Origin: Candidatus Tidjanibacter faecipullorum
GTDB lineage: Bacteria; Bacteroidota; Bacteroidia; Bacteroidales; Rikenellaceae
DNA: 64,000 nucleotides
Reading direction: 5' to 3'
Assembly: GCA_019116245.1 (NCBI GenBank)
Contig: DXCC01000017.1
Coordinates: 62,001 to 126,000 of the forward strand
The translations under genes and the position numbers were made by a program. Below the pieces are notes generated by a model. It worked only from the letters and a program-made list of their open reading frames with translations, was not told where the DNA came from and searched no databases. Shown here in pieces: positions 8,323 through 17,190 of the stretch; the first letter of the stretch is position 1, and each line of letters starts with the position of its first letter.

Positions 8323-10230
8323 ATGGGATACACCGTATATATCATTCTGATTCCGATGCTGATGTTCCTCTTCCTCGGGTTGGGGAGCAAATGGCTCGCT
8401 CCGCGCGTCGCCGGTCTGTTCGGTACGCTGGGCATGGGCGTGTCGGCCGCGCTGGCCTACCTGACCGCCTGGAACTACTTCGCGGCAGGCGTCGCCGCCG
8501 ACGGAGCCTATCCGACGGTGACGGCCTGGTCGGTCGAGTGGCTGCGTTTCACCGACCGTCTCCACATCGACATGGGGGTCCTGCTCGATCCCATCTCGGT
8601 CATGATGCTGGTGGTCATCACCACCGTCTCGCTGATGGTGCATATCTACAGCTTCGGCTACATGAAGGGTGAGCGCGGCTTTCAGCGCTACTACGCCTTC
8701 TTGTCGCTCTTCAGTTTCTCGATGCTGGGACTGGTCGTGGCCACCAACATCTTCCAGATGTATATCTTCTGGGAGCTGGTGGGTGCCTCGTCCTATCTGC
8801 TGATCGGCTTCTACTATACGCGTCCGGCCGCGATCGCCGCCTCCAAGAAGGCCTTCATCGTGACCCGCTTCGCCGACCTCGGCTTCCTCATCGGCATCCT
8901 GATCCTCTCCTATTTCACGGGGACGTTCGACTTCGGCCTGCTGACGGCCGACGATGCTTCGCTGGCCGTCACTTCGCTGGCCGGCAGCTCGTTCCTCGGC
9001 CTGTCCGCCGCCACGTGGGCGATGGCGCTGCTCTTCATGGGCGCCGCCGGCAAGTCGGCCATGTTCCCGCTCCACATCTGGCTGCCTGACGCCATGGAGG
9101 GCCCGACGCCCGTGTCGGCCCTGATCCACGCGGCCACGATGGTCGTGGCGGGTGTCTATCTGGTGGCACGCATGTTCCCGCTCTACTACTTTGCGGCGCC
9201 CGACGTGCTGACGCTCATTACCTACGTCGGCGCATTCACGGCGCTCTTTGCCGCGCTGATTGCCATTACGCAGACCGACATCAAGCGTGTGCTGGCCTTC
9301 TCGACCATCTCGCAGATCGCCTACATGATGGTGGCGCTCGGCGTGTCGGGCATGGGAGGCCATGCGGGCGAGGGCTACACCGCCTCGATGTTCCACCTCT
9401 TCACGCACGCCTTCTTCAAGGCGCTGCTCTTCCTCGGCGCCGGTTCGGTGATCCATGCCGTCCACAGCAACGAGATGGAGGCAATGGGCGGCCTGCGCCG
9501 TTACATGCCCGTCACCCACTGGACGTTCCTGATCGCCTGCCTGGCCATTTCGGGCATTCCCCCCTTCTCGGGCTTCTTCAGCAAGGATGAGATCCTGTCG
9601 GCCGCCTTCGGTCACGACAAGGTGGTCTTTGCCGTCCTGCTGCTGGTGGCCGGACTGACAGCCTTCTACATGTTCCGGCTCTACTACCGCATCTTCTGGA
9701 GCGAGGATCGGGCCTACGAGAAGAAACCCCATGACGCACCGGCCACGATGCTCGTGCCGCTCGTCATTCTCGCCCTGCTCTCCGTCACGACGGGCTGGCT
9801 GCCCTTCTCGGAGCTGGTGAGCAGCGATGCGGTGCCCTATGCGCTGGGCATCAACTGGTGGATCGCCGCGGGCGGCATTCTGGTGAGCCTCGCGGGTATT
9901 GCGGTGGCCACGCGCCTCTACTGCCGGGCCAACGATCTGCCTGCACGTCTGGCGGCCAAATGGGCCGGCTTCTGGCGTGCCGCTTCGCACCGCTTCTACA
10001 TCGACCAGGCCTGGCTGTTTGTGACCAAGAAGATCATCTTCCGCTGCGTCAGCACGCCGGTGGCGTGGTTTGACCGGCATGCGATCGACGGCGGCATCAG
10101 CGGCCTCGGTACCGGAACCGAACGGGTGTCGGAGTCGATCAAAAAGATGCAGTCCGGTCGGGTACAGACCTATGCGACCTTCTTCATGTGGGGCGTACTG
10201 ATTATCGTCGTATGCGTATTTATTTTCTAA
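8323..10230 (+). CDS. nuoL: NADH-quinone oxidoreductase subunit L
   Basis: 635 residues with about 16 membrane helices. It is an antiporter-like pumping subunit at the far end of the membrane arm, homologous to MrpA. The key Glu is in YIFWELVGASSYLLIGF, and the key Lys residues are in MGAAGKSAMFPLHIWLPDAMEGPTPVSA and further on in FFKALLFLGAGSVIHA. The long lateral C-terminal helix is represented by about the last 100 residues. It starts 4 bases after nuoK and is followed 7 bases later by nuoM. Confidence 0.97.
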   Translation: MGYTVYIILIPMLMFLFLGLGSKWLAPRVAGLFGTLGMGVSAALAYLTAWNYFAAGVAADGAYPTVTAWSVEWLRFTDRLHIDMGVLLDPISVMMLVVITTVSLMVHIYSFGYMKGERGFQRYYAFLSLFSFSMLGLVVATNIFQMYIFWELVGASSYLLIGFYYTRPAAIAASKKAFIVTRFADLGFLIGILILSYFTGTFDFGLLTADDASLAVTSLAGSSFLGLSAATWAMALLFMGAAGKSAMFPLHIWLPDAMEGPTPVSALIHAATMVVAGVYLVARMFPLYYFAAPDVLTLITYVGAFTALFAALIAITQTDIKRVLAFSTISQIAYMMVALGVSGMGGHAGEGYTASMFHLFTHAFFKALLFLGAGSVIHAVHSNEMEAMGGLRRYMPVTHWTFLIACLAISGIPPFSGFFSKDEILSAAFGHDKVVFAVLLLVAGLTAFYMFRLYYRIFWSEDRAYEKKPHDAPATMLVPLVILALLSVTTGWLPFSELVSSDAVPYALGINWWIAAGGILVSLAGIAVATRLYCRANDLPARLAAKWAGFWRAASHRFYIDQAWLFVTKKIIFRCVSTPVAWFDRHAIDGGISGLGTGTERVSESIKKMQSGRVQTYATFFMWGVLIIVVCVFIF

Positions 10231-10237
10231 AGGGGCT

Positions 10238-11713
10238 ATGAATATTTTATCGATATTAGTGATTATCCCGCTGCTGACCCTGCTGGCGCTGTTTGTCAGC
10301 CGCAACCAGCGCTACGTGCGCACGGTAGCTGTTGCGGGATTCGGACTCCAGTTGATCTGTGCGGTCGTCGTGGCCGTGCAGTTCCTGCAGCTGCGGTCGG
10401 TGTCGGACGAGGCGATGCTCCTCTTCAGCGACACGGTATGGTACGCTCCGTTCAACATTCACTACACGGTGGGCGTGGACGGCATCTCGGTGCTGATGAT
10501 CCTGCTCTCGGCCGTGGTGGCCTTTGCGGGCGTCTTCTCGTCGTGGAACATGGAGCGCGACTTCTTTGCCTGGTACAGCCTGCTGTCGATCGGCGTCTTC
10601 GGCTACTTCATCTCGCTTGACCTGTTCACCATGTTCATGTTCTACGAGATCGCGCTGATCCCGATGTTCCTGCTCATCGGCGTGTGGGGTACGGGCCGCA
10701 AGGTATATGCCGCCACGAAACTGACCCTGATGCTGATGGGCGGTTCGGCCCTCCTGCTGACGGGTATCCTCGGCATCTACTTCACCTCGGGCGCCACCAC
10801 CATGAACATCATGGAGCTGGCCCGGATGGACAGCATTCCGATGCACCACCAGTACTGGATCTTCTGCCTGACCTTCATCGGCTTCGGTGTGCTGGGAGCC
10901 CTGTTCCCGTTCCACACCTGGTCGCCCGACGGTCACGCTTCGGCCCCCACCTCGGTGTCGATGCTCCACGCGGGCGTGCTGATGAAACTGGGCGGTTATG
11001 GCTGTTTCCGCGTGGCGATCTTCCTCATGCCGCAGGCCGCACACGAGCTGTCGTGGATTTTCCTCATCCTGACCGGCATCGGCGTGGTGTACGGAGCCTA
11101 TGGAGCCGTTGTGCAGACCGACCTGAAGTACATGAACGCCTACTCATCGGTGAGCCACTGCGGTCTGGTGCTGTTCGCCATCCTGATGCTCAACCAGACG
11201 GCCATGACCGGTGCCGTGCTGCAGATGCTTTCGCACGGTCTGATGACGGCCCTCTTCTTCTCGCTGATCGGCATGATCTACGGCCGTACCCACACGCGTG
11301 ACATCCGCGAGATGGGCGGCATGATGCGCATCATGCCCTTTGCGTCGGTATGTTACGTGATTGCCGGTTTCGCCTCGCTCGGTCTGCCCGGCTTCAGCGG
11401 CTTCGTGGCCGAGATGACGATCTTCATCGGTTCGTTCGAACATGCCGATCTCTTCCGCCGCGTGCTGACCATTCTGGCCACCACAACCATTGTGGTGACC
11501 GCCGTCTATATCCTCCGTACGGTAGGCAAGGTGTTCTACGGAGAGGTGCAGAATCCCGCCCATCTCCAGCTCGACGACGCCCATTGGTACGAGCGCCTTT
11601 CGGCCGTGGCGCTGATCGCCTGCATCGTGGCCATCGGCGTGTGGCCGTCGGCCGTGCAGGGCATCCTGTACGACAGTTTTGCGCCGGTTGTGGAACACTT
11701 AAATATCTTCTAA
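10238..11713 (+). CDS. nuoM: NADH-quinone oxidoreductase subunit M
   Basis: 491 residues with about 14 membrane helices; second antiporter-like pump (MrpD homologue). Motifs include FMFYEIALIPMFLLIGVWG with the conserved Glu, FGVLGALFPFHTWSPDGHASAPTSVSMLHAGVLMKLGGYG with the central Lys/His network, and the SHGLMTALFFSLIGMIYGRTHTR helix. Note that this pump has Ala-Leu where many relatives have Lys in the FAVKxPxxPFHTWLPDAH motif. It is preceded by nuoL (7-base gap) and followed by nuoN (3-base gap). Confidence 0.96.
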   Translation: MNILSILVIIPLLTLLALFVSRNQRYVRTVAVAGFGLQLICAVVVAVQFLQLRSVSDEAMLLFSDTVWYAPFNIHYTVGVDGISVLMILLSAVVAFAGVFSSWNMERDFFAWYSLLSIGVFGYFISLDLFTMFMFYEIALIPMFLLIGVWGTGRKVYAATKLTLMLMGGSALLLTGILGIYFTSGATTMNIMELARMDSIPMHHQYWIFCLTFIGFGVLGALFPFHTWSPDGHASAPTSVSMLHAGVLMKLGGYGCFRVAIFLMPQAAHELSWIFLILTGIGVVYGAYGAVVQTDLKYMNAYSSVSHCGLVLFAILMLNQTAMTGAVLQMLSHGLMTALFFSLIGMIYGRTHTRDIREMGGMMRIMPFASVCYVIAGFASLGLPGFSGFVAEMTIFIGSFEHADLFRRVLTILATTTIVVTAVYILRTVGKVFYGEVQNPAHLQLDDAHWYERLSAVALIACIVAIGVWPSAVQGILYDSFAPVVEHLNIF

Positions 11714-11716
11714 GCT

Positions 11717-13141
11717 ATGGATTTGAGTAATTTCATGATGATGTACCAGGAACTCGGCCTGCTGGTCGTGTTCGTGGTGCTGCTTCTGCTTGACATATGC
11801 GCCGGCGAGACGCGCGCCATGCGGTGGTTCCGTCCGGTAGCACTCATCCTGTTTGCCGTGCATACGGTGGCCGGGTTCTGCTGCCCCGTTCCGGCGGGCG
11901 AGGCGTTCGGAGGCATGTATGTCTCCAGCCCCCTCACCGTGCTGATGAAAAACGTGCTGAACCTCGGCGTGCTGGTGGTCTTCCTGCAGGCGGGCGAGTG
12001 GCTGCACGGCAAGGAGACGGCCATCCGCGAGGGCGAATACTATGTCATCACGCTGGCCACGCTGCTGGGCATGTACCTGATGATCTCGGCGGGCAACTTC
12101 ATGCTGCTCTACATCGGCATCGAACTGGCCTCCCTGCCGACCGCCTGCCTGGCGGCCTACAACAAGTACAAGGCCAAATCGGCCGAGGCGGGTGCCAAAT
12201 ACATCCTCATGTCCACCCTGGCGTCGGGCGTGATGATGTTCGGCCTGTCGTACCTCTACGGAGCGATGGGAACGATGTATTTCGCCGACATGCGGCCCCT
12301 GGTGACGGCCGACTGGATGACCGTGCTGGGCTTTGCCTTCTTCTTTGCCGGACTGGGCTTCAAGATCTCCCTCGTGCCGTTCCACATGTGGGCGCCCGAT
12401 GTCTATGAAGGCGCGCCGACGGCCACGACGGCCTACCTGTCGGTGGTGTCGAAGGCGGCCGGCTGCTTCGTGCTGCTGCTGACCCTGCACCATGTATTCG
12501 GCAACATCGCCCAGGTATGGTACTACATTCTCTGGGGCGTTACGGTGCTGACCATCGTGGTGGGCAACCTCTTCGCCATCCGCCAGCAGGACATCAAGCG
12601 TTTCTTCGCCTATTCGTCCATTTCGCAGGCGGGCTACATCATGCTGGGCGTGCTGCACGGCACGGAGACGGGTCTCTCGGCCGTCATCTACTACGTGCTG
12701 GTCTACCTCTTCTCCAACATGGCGGCCTTCGGCGTGATCGCCTCCGTCGAGAACCGTACGGGACGCACCGACATAGCCGCCTACAACGGCTTCTACAAGA
12801 CCAATCCCCGGCTGGCGCTGGTGATGATGCTGGCCGTCTTCTCGCTGGCGGGCATCCCGCCGCTCGGCGGCTTCTTCAGCAAGTTCTTCATCTTCGCTTC
12901 GGCCGCTGCCGAGGGCGACTATGTGCTGGTGTTCATCGCACTGCTCAATACGATCATCTCGCTCTACTACTACCTCCGGATTGTGAAGGCCATGTTCATC
13001 AATGGGCCGGAAGGCGGCATCGGCGAACGCATCCGCACGGACGGCTACAACTGTGTGAGCCTGGTGGGCTGCACGGCAGGCATTCTGCTGGCCGGTATCT
13101 TGAGCGGACTCTACGGCTACATCGGCAGTATCGGATTCTGA
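11717..13141 (+). CDS. nuoN: NADH-quinone oxidoreductase subunit N
   Basis: 474 residues with about 14 membrane helices; third antiporter-like pump. Recognisable by MLLYIGIELASLPTACLAAYNKYKAKSAEAGAKYILMS, then FAGLGFKISLVPFHMWAPDVYEGAPTATTAYLSVVSKAAG with the essential Lys residues, and FSLAGIPPLGGFFSKFFIF. It is the last gene of the operon: a strong intrinsic terminator stands 20 bases downstream. No nuoE, nuoF or nuoG is found anywhere between nuoA and this gene or in the rest of the window. Confidence 0.97.
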   Translation: MDLSNFMMMYQELGLLVVFVVLLLLDICAGETRAMRWFRPVALILFAVHTVAGFCCPVPAGEAFGGMYVSSPLTVLMKNVLNLGVLVVFLQAGEWLHGKETAIREGEYYVITLATLLGMYLMISAGNFMLLYIGIELASLPTACLAAYNKYKAKSAEAGAKYILMSTLASGVMMFGLSYLYGAMGTMYFADMRPLVTADWMTVLGFAFFFAGLGFKISLVPFHMWAPDVYEGAPTATTAYLSVVSKAAGCFVLLLTLHHVFGNIAQVWYYILWGVTVLTIVVGNLFAIRQQDIKRFFAYSSISQAGYIMLGVLHGTETGLSAVIYYVLVYLFSNMAAFGVIASVENRTGRTDIAAYNGFYKTNPRLALVMMLAVFSLAGIPPLGGFFSKFFIFASAAAEGDYVLVFIALLNTIISLYYYLRIVKAMFINGPEGGIGERIRTDGYNCVSLVGCTAGILLAGILSGLYGYIGSIGF

Positions 13142-13161
13142 TCCCCGCTGCGTGAAGCGTT

Positions 13162-13201
13162 GCGGACCCTGTCTCCCGGGAGGCAGGGTCCGCTGTTTTT
13201 T
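13162..13201 (+). terminator. Intrinsic terminator of the nuo operon
   Basis: GCGGACCCTG (13162-13171) pairs with CAGGGTCCGC (13184-13193), with further pairing inside (CTCCC/GGGAG), followed by a run of six T at 13196-13201. Confidence 0.88.
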
Positions 13202-13277
13202 GCCCTGCGGGGAGCGGTGGAGCGGAATATCCGCGGAGGCTTTGCCCTATCTTTGCGATACGGAAAAAGAGACGATC

Positions 13278-14306
13278 ATGAGAAGTTTTGCAAGCGATAA
13301 CAATTCGGGCGTCCATCCCGAGGTGATGGAGGCCATTCTGGCGGCCAATACCGACCATGCGGCCGGGTACGGCGACGACCGGTGGACCGAGCGGGCCACC
13401 GAGAGCATCCGGGGCGTATTCGGTGCCAAGGCGTGGCCCTTCTTCCTGTTCAACGGCACGGGAGCCAACTCCGTGGCTCTGCAGGCCGTGACCCGTTCGT
13501 TCAACAGCATCATTTGCGCCACGACGGCCCATATCTATGTGGACGAGTGCAATGCGCCGGCCCGCATGACCGGCTGCCAGCTGATCGCCGTGCCGACGCC
13601 CGACGGCCGGCTGACGCCCGATCTGATCCGGCCCCATCTGCACCATTTCGGTGACTGTCACCATGCCCAACCCGGTGCGGTCTATCTGGCGCAGGCTACC
13701 GAACTCGGCACGATCTATACGCCGGAGGAGATTCGTGCCATTGCCGATCTGATTCACGGCCACGGCATGAAGCTCCACATGGACGGTGCGCGGCTGGCCA
13801 ACGCCTGTGCGGCGCTGGGGTGTACGATGCGCGAGGCGACGGTCGATGCCGGGGTGGACATTCTGAGCCTCGGCGGCACCAAAAACGGCATGATGCTGGG
13901 GGAGGCGGTGGTTGCTTTCGACGAGGAGCTTGCCGCCAACATCAAGTACTACCGCAAGCAGTCGGCCCAGCTGGCCTCCAAGATGCGCTACCTTTCGGCC
14001 CAGTTCGTGCCCTATCTCGAGAGCGGACTCTGGCTGCGCAATGCCGAGCATGCCAACCGGCAGGCGCAGCGGCTGGCCATGCGGCTGGCGGCGCTGCCCC
14101 ATGTCGAACTGACCCAGCCGGTCGATACGAACCAGATCTTCCTGTCGGTGCCTGAGGAGGCGATCGCACGGCTGGCCGAGCACTATTTCTTCTACGTGTG
14201 GAACGAGGCGACGCACGAAGTGCGGTTCGTTACGTCGTGGGATACCACCGACGAGGATATCGACGGCCTGGTAGGCACGCTGGAAACGATTCTGCGTGCC
14301 CTCTGA
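13278..14306 (+). CDS. ltaE: Low-specificity L-threonine aldolase (PLP enzyme)
   Basis: 342 residues from the ATG at 13278. It cleaves L-threonine or L-allo-threonine to glycine and acetaldehyde using pyridoxal phosphate. Fold-type I signs are present: FASDNNSGVHPEV at the N-terminus, FNGTGANSVALQ for cofactor phosphate binding, KLHMDGARLANA with the Asp that contacts the PLP ring, and SLGGTKNGMM with the Schiff-base Lys. The open frame runs back to 13152, but a -7 promoter box, TATCTTTG at 13248-13255, lies inside that extension and supports the later start. The gene is monocistronic, lying between the nuo terminator and its own terminator. Confidence 0.92.
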   Translation: MRSFASDNNSGVHPEVMEAILAANTDHAAGYGDDRWTERATESIRGVFGAKAWPFFLFNGTGANSVALQAVTRSFNSIICATTAHIYVDECNAPARMTGCQLIAVPTPDGRLTPDLIRPHLHHFGDCHHAQPGAVYLAQATELGTIYTPEEIRAIADLIHGHGMKLHMDGARLANACAALGCTMREATVDAGVDILSLGGTKNGMMLGEAVVAFDEELAANIKYYRKQSAQLASKMRYLSAQFVPYLESGLWLRNAEHANRQAQRLAMRLAALPHVELTQPVDTNQIFLSVPEEAIARLAEHYFFYVWNEATHEVRFVTSWDTTDEDIDGLVGTLETILRAL

Positions 14307-14327
14307 CGGGCCGTATGGACTCATGGG

Positions 14328-14362
14328 CAGGCGTCCGCCCCGAAGTCGGGGGCGGACGCCTG
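14328..14362 (+). terminator. Stem-loop after the threonine aldolase gene
   Basis: A perfect 14-bp stem (14328-14341 with 14349-14362) with a 7-base loop stands 21 bases after the aldolase stop. The T-run is weak (TCGTTTG). It is probably a terminator. Confidence 0.65.
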
Positions 14363-14397
14363 TCGTTTGCGGCGGGGAGGGGTTCGCTGCGGAGAAC

Positions 14398-14434
14398 AAA
14401 AAAACGCCGGCGAGCTTCCCAGCTTGCCGGCGTT
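14398..14434 (-). terminator. Intrinsic terminator reading on the minus strand
   Basis: A 13-bp stem (14403-14415 with 14422-14434, one G-T pair) with loop TTCCCA. On the minus strand it is followed directly by seven T (A at 14398-14404 on the plus strand); on the plus strand it has no T-run. No minus-strand gene is called just upstream, so it suggests an RNA gene there. Confidence 0.75.
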
Positions 14435-14856
14435 ACCATTCTAAAATCCTACCTAAAACTTCAATGCGTGTTCATCATGAAACGAACATTATCGTGTCGG
14501 ACACCGGGGTGTCCGGTCTGTTGCGACGGATGGGCCTTTCGGGTCGGGGGTAGGTAAAGGTCTGCGCCGGAACTCCGCAACCTTTACGCCCTGCTCAACC
14601 TGAACGGTATCATAATCTATCCGATGATTTTCCGGGCGGCGGCCTCCCGGTGGCCGCGCGGATGAGGTGACCTGCGCTGCAGTAAAACGTGACATGGATG
14701 ATGGGGTCCCGTTTGCGGATCGGCAGTCGTTCCGGAGCCGTCCACCGTGAGGGACAAGCGCAGTTGCAAGGTCAAGTGTCTATGGCTTAATCAATTATTG
14801 TGAAGAACTGTTGCTGTTATCGGACTAACTGTTAGCTCGCTAACTGTTATTCCGAT
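14398..14856 (-). ncRNA. Candidate structured non-coding RNA of about 450 nt
   Basis: On the minus strand this stretch has its own -7 promoter box (TACTTTTG, plus-strand 14861-14868) and ends at a perfect minus-strand terminator (14398-14434). It is rich in stems. Near the 5' end an 8-bp GTTATCGG/CCGATAAC stem encloses a GTTAGC/GCTAAC stem. In the middle GTAAAGGT pairs with ACCTTTAC around an inner GC-rich hairpin (14553-14586), and GGACACC pairs with GGTGTCC near 14500. No convincing protein is encoded: the longest minus frame, 68 codons at 14489-14695, is Arg/Pro-rich filler. I tested it by eye for tmRNA (no tRNA-like end), RNase P RNA (no GAGGAAAGTCC) and SRP RNA (no matching tip) and found none. 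The family is unassigned. Confidence 0.5.
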
Positions 14857-14880
14857 AACACAAAAGTATAGCTATTTTTT

Positions 14881-15234
14881 GAAGAAAACGAATGTTTCGT
14901 AATTTTTTTGAAAGAAAAAGTTGCGTTTCGGCATTTGGTGGCGCTGTTCCGCTCTGCGGGGCGGGGTGGAACGATCGGGAAGACGCGCTGGGAAATAGAC
15001 AGCCGGGGCGGAGCGGTTGAGGAACTGCCGGCAGGGAAGCTCGCGGGGTGCGCGGGTGTACAAGGCCGGCCCATGACCGGCGCGGGCGCCATGGGCCAGC
15101 CGTCTCCGTGGCAGTTCGGGTGCGGACATCCGTTTGGGCGGCGTGCAACGGTGCGGTTCGGGCGGATCGGCTGACCGGGTTGTCCCGGCTGCCGTGCGGC
15201 CGGAGAGAAGAAGGCGACCGGTTCGAGGGGGAGT
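14881..15234. other. Intergenic stretch without a recognisable gene
   Basis: An AT-rich part up to about 14930 is followed by GC-rich sequence. Three overlapping minus-strand frames stay open for up to 138 codons because of the base composition, but they are Pro/Arg/Ser-rich, share the same bases and lack a start signal, so I call none. Nothing else is seen. Confidence 0.5.
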
Positions 15235-15276
15235 AAAAACGGACACAGGCGGGCACGATCCATGTGCCCGCCTGTG
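15235..15276 (-). terminator. Intrinsic terminator of the collagen-like lipoprotein gene
   Basis: CACAGGCGGGCAC (15244-15256) pairs perfectly with 15264-15276. On the minus strand it is followed within a few bases by five T (A at 15235-15239). Confidence 0.85.
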
Positions 15277-15298
15277 CGGTAAGGAATCCGATGACGGA

Positions 15299-15742
15299 TC
15301 AGTTCCAGATCAGCTGGATGCGGAAGGTCATGGTCGCCGGCCGGTAGCTTTCATTGGCGAAGTCGTTCTCCTGGTAGTAGACGGCTACCGAACCGACCGC
15401 ATAGTCGCACGAAATCTTCTTCTCCCACAGGGCGCCGTCCGTCTCGTTGTAGACGATCAGCGGCAGGGGATTCTGGATGTTTCCGTCGATCAGGTAGGTG
15501 TTGTAGAGTCCGTTCTTGTAGATGTAGTTGTCCAGTTCGGGCACCGGGATCTCGTACCAGTAGCCGATGAAGTTGCCGCCGCCGTCGCGCTGCACCTGCC
15601 AGTCCTGCTCATAGATGGTGAATTCGATGGTCGCGCTCAGCACGCCTTCGCCGGCGGGGCCTTGCGGGCCCTGGGGACCCTGTGGGCCGGTGCAGCCGAA
15701 GCTCAGCCAGACGATGCCGAGCAGGAAGAGTAGTTTTTTCAT
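15299..15742 (-). CDS. Small lipoprotein with a short collagen-like repeat
   Basis: 147 residues. The signal peptide MKKLLFLLGIVWLSFGC ends in a lipobox (SFGC), so Cys17 should be lipidated. Immediately after it come Gly-Pro-Gln triplets (GPQGPQGPQGPAG), a mini collagen-like stretch that probably acts as a rigid spacer. The remaining 110 residues are a beta-rich domain (IEFTIYEQDWQV, YWYEIPVPEL, MTFRIQLIWN) that I cannot assign. Similar small collagen-repeat lipoproteins are common in Bacteroidales, with no known function. It has its own terminator just downstream, and the gene before it on this strand lies in the other direction of reading, so it is probably transcribed alone. Confidence 0.75.
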   Translation of the reverse strand: MKKLLFLLGIVWLSFGCTGPQGPQGPQGPAGEGVLSATIEFTIYEQDWQVQRDGGGNFIGYWYEIPVPELDNYIYKNGLYNTYLIDGNIQNPLPLIVYNETDGALWEKKISCDYAVGSVAVYYQENDFANESYRPATMTFRIQLIWN

Positions 15743-15848
15743 AGTCCGTATGTTGTTTGTTGTCCGGAGAGGGGGGACCGGTTCTGCGGCCGGTCGGTGT
15801 AAAGATAGCGATCCGGCGCGTAAAACCGCCCCGCCGGGCGGTGAAACG

Positions 15849-17171
15849 TCAATATTTGTATTTCATCCACTTGAACAGCTCCTTGAAAGTCGGCTTCTTG
15901 CCGTACATGAAGATGCCGACCCGGTAGATCTTGCCGGCCAGCCACACCATGCCGATGAAGGTCAGGTAGAGCAGCACGACCGAGACGATCACCTCCCAGC
16001 CCGGCACGCCGTAGGGCAGGCGGGCCATCATGATGACGGGCGAGGTGAAGGGGATCAGGCTGAACCAGAAGGCCAGCGGACCGTTTGGATCCTTCATGGC
16101 GTTGAACATCACGAAGAAGGCCAGCAGCAGCGGGATGGTGATGGGCAGCTGGAGGTTCTGGGTGTCCTTTTCGTTGTCCACCGCACTGCCTACCGCTGCG
16201 AACATGGCCGCATAGAGCAGGTAGCCGCCGATGAAATAGACGATGAAGCCGCCCACCAGCGTCAGCATGTACCGCACGTCGGTCAGCCGGCTGAGCATCA
16301 CGGCCTGGTCCATCGTGTCGGGATCCATCTCCATCGGCATGGCGGTGCCGGCATTCATGGCGCTGGCCGCCTGGAGCATGTCGCCGGCGAAGTAGTTGAG
16401 GGCCGCGCCGCCCACGATCGTGATGAAGGCAACCCAGATGAGCAGCTGGGTCAGCGCCACCGAGGCGATACCGAGGATCTTGCCCATCATCAGCTCGAAG
16501 GGGCGTACCGAGGAGACCATTACCTCCAGCACCTTGTTGCTCTTCTCCTCGATGACGCCCTGCATCACCATCGTGCCGTACATGAAGACGAACATGTAGA
16601 TCAGCAGGCCGAAAATATAGGCCGAGGCCATCGAGAGGATGCTGGAGGAGTCCTTCGTTTCGCCCGTTTCGGAGATCGTCTTGGTCTGCAGGGTGATCGG
16701 AGAGTCGATTTCGGCCAGGATCGTATCCAGGTTTTCGATGTTGTAGGCTTTCAGTTTCCGGTCCTCGATGATGCGGCGGATCTGGTCGGAGACAGCCTGC
16801 TCGACATCGACCGTCGAGGACTCGTAGGTGTAGAGTTCGGCGGCGCGCGGATTGGTCATGATATCCTCGCCGATGAGGAGGATGCCGTAGGCGTCGGCCG
16901 GAGCCTCCCGGCGCATCTCGTCGAGCGTGCGGTCGGCGGGGCGGTAGTGGAGGGTGCCCTCGTCGGTGAGTTGCGGGGCGACGATGCCGCTGCGGTCGAT
17001 GACGAGGATCTCCTTGTCACGGTTGTTCTCGCGGTTCATCAGCCATACCATCAGCACCATGACGCCCACCATCAGCAGCGGCGTGAGGATGGTCGTGATG
17101 ATGAAACTTTTCTTGCGGACGCGCTCGTTGAATTCCCGGCGGGCGATCAGTCCTATTTTGCTTTTTCCCAT
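15849..17171 (-). CDS. ABC-2 type permease, NatB-like
   Basis: 440 residues. The N-terminal helix (IITTILTPLLMVGVMVLMVWLM, residues 25-46) is followed by a large extracytoplasmic domain (to about residue 190) and then five or six membrane helices, the layout of the NatB/ABC2_membrane_3 family. The start MGKSKIGLIARREFNERVRKKSF is the usual cytoplasmic entry of these exporters. It pairs with the ATPase gene that ends 19 bases upstream. NatAB of Bacillus exports sodium, but members of this family have other substrates, so the cargo is not predictable. The last residues after the final helix are short and basic. Confidence 0.88.
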   Translation of the reverse strand: MGKSKIGLIARREFNERVRKKSFIITTILTPLLMVGVMVLMVWLMNRENNRDKEILVIDRSGIVAPQLTDEGTLHYRPADRTLDEMRREAPADAYGILLIGEDIMTNPRAAELYTYESSTVDVEQAVSDQIRRIIEDRKLKAYNIENLDTILAEIDSPITLQTKTISETGETKDSSSILSMASAYIFGLLIYMFVFMYGTMVMQGVIEEKSNKVLEVMVSSVRPFELMMGKILGIASVALTQLLIWVAFITIVGGAALNYFAGDMLQAASAMNAGTAMPMEMDPDTMDQAVMLSRLTDVRYMLTLVGGFIVYFIGGYLLYAAMFAAVGSAVDNEKDTQNLQLPITIPLLLAFFVMFNAMKDPNGPLAFWFSLIPFTSPVIMMARLPYGVPGWEVIVSVVLLYLTFIGMVWLAGKIYRVGIFMYGKKPTFKELFKWMKYKY

Positions 17172-17190
17172 AATTCGTTCCTCCGTTCCG

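Noticed and set aside
14489..14695. 68-codon minus-strand frame inside the candidate RNA
   Set aside because: The product is Arg/Pro-rich and without motif, and the bases also form stems. I keep the RNA interpretation.
14398..14856. tmRNA, RNase P RNA, SRP RNA or 6S RNA for the minus-strand RNA
   Set aside because: No tRNA-like end with a T-loop, no GAGGAAAGTCC-type P4 strand and no SRP tip sequence could be found. 6S RNA cannot be excluded by eye but the length is about twice the usual.
14840..15263. Three overlapping minus-strand frames of 124-138 codons
   Set aside because: They overlap in three frames over the same bases, have Pro/Arg/Ser-rich products and no recognisable motif or start signal. 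The openness is a result of base composition.
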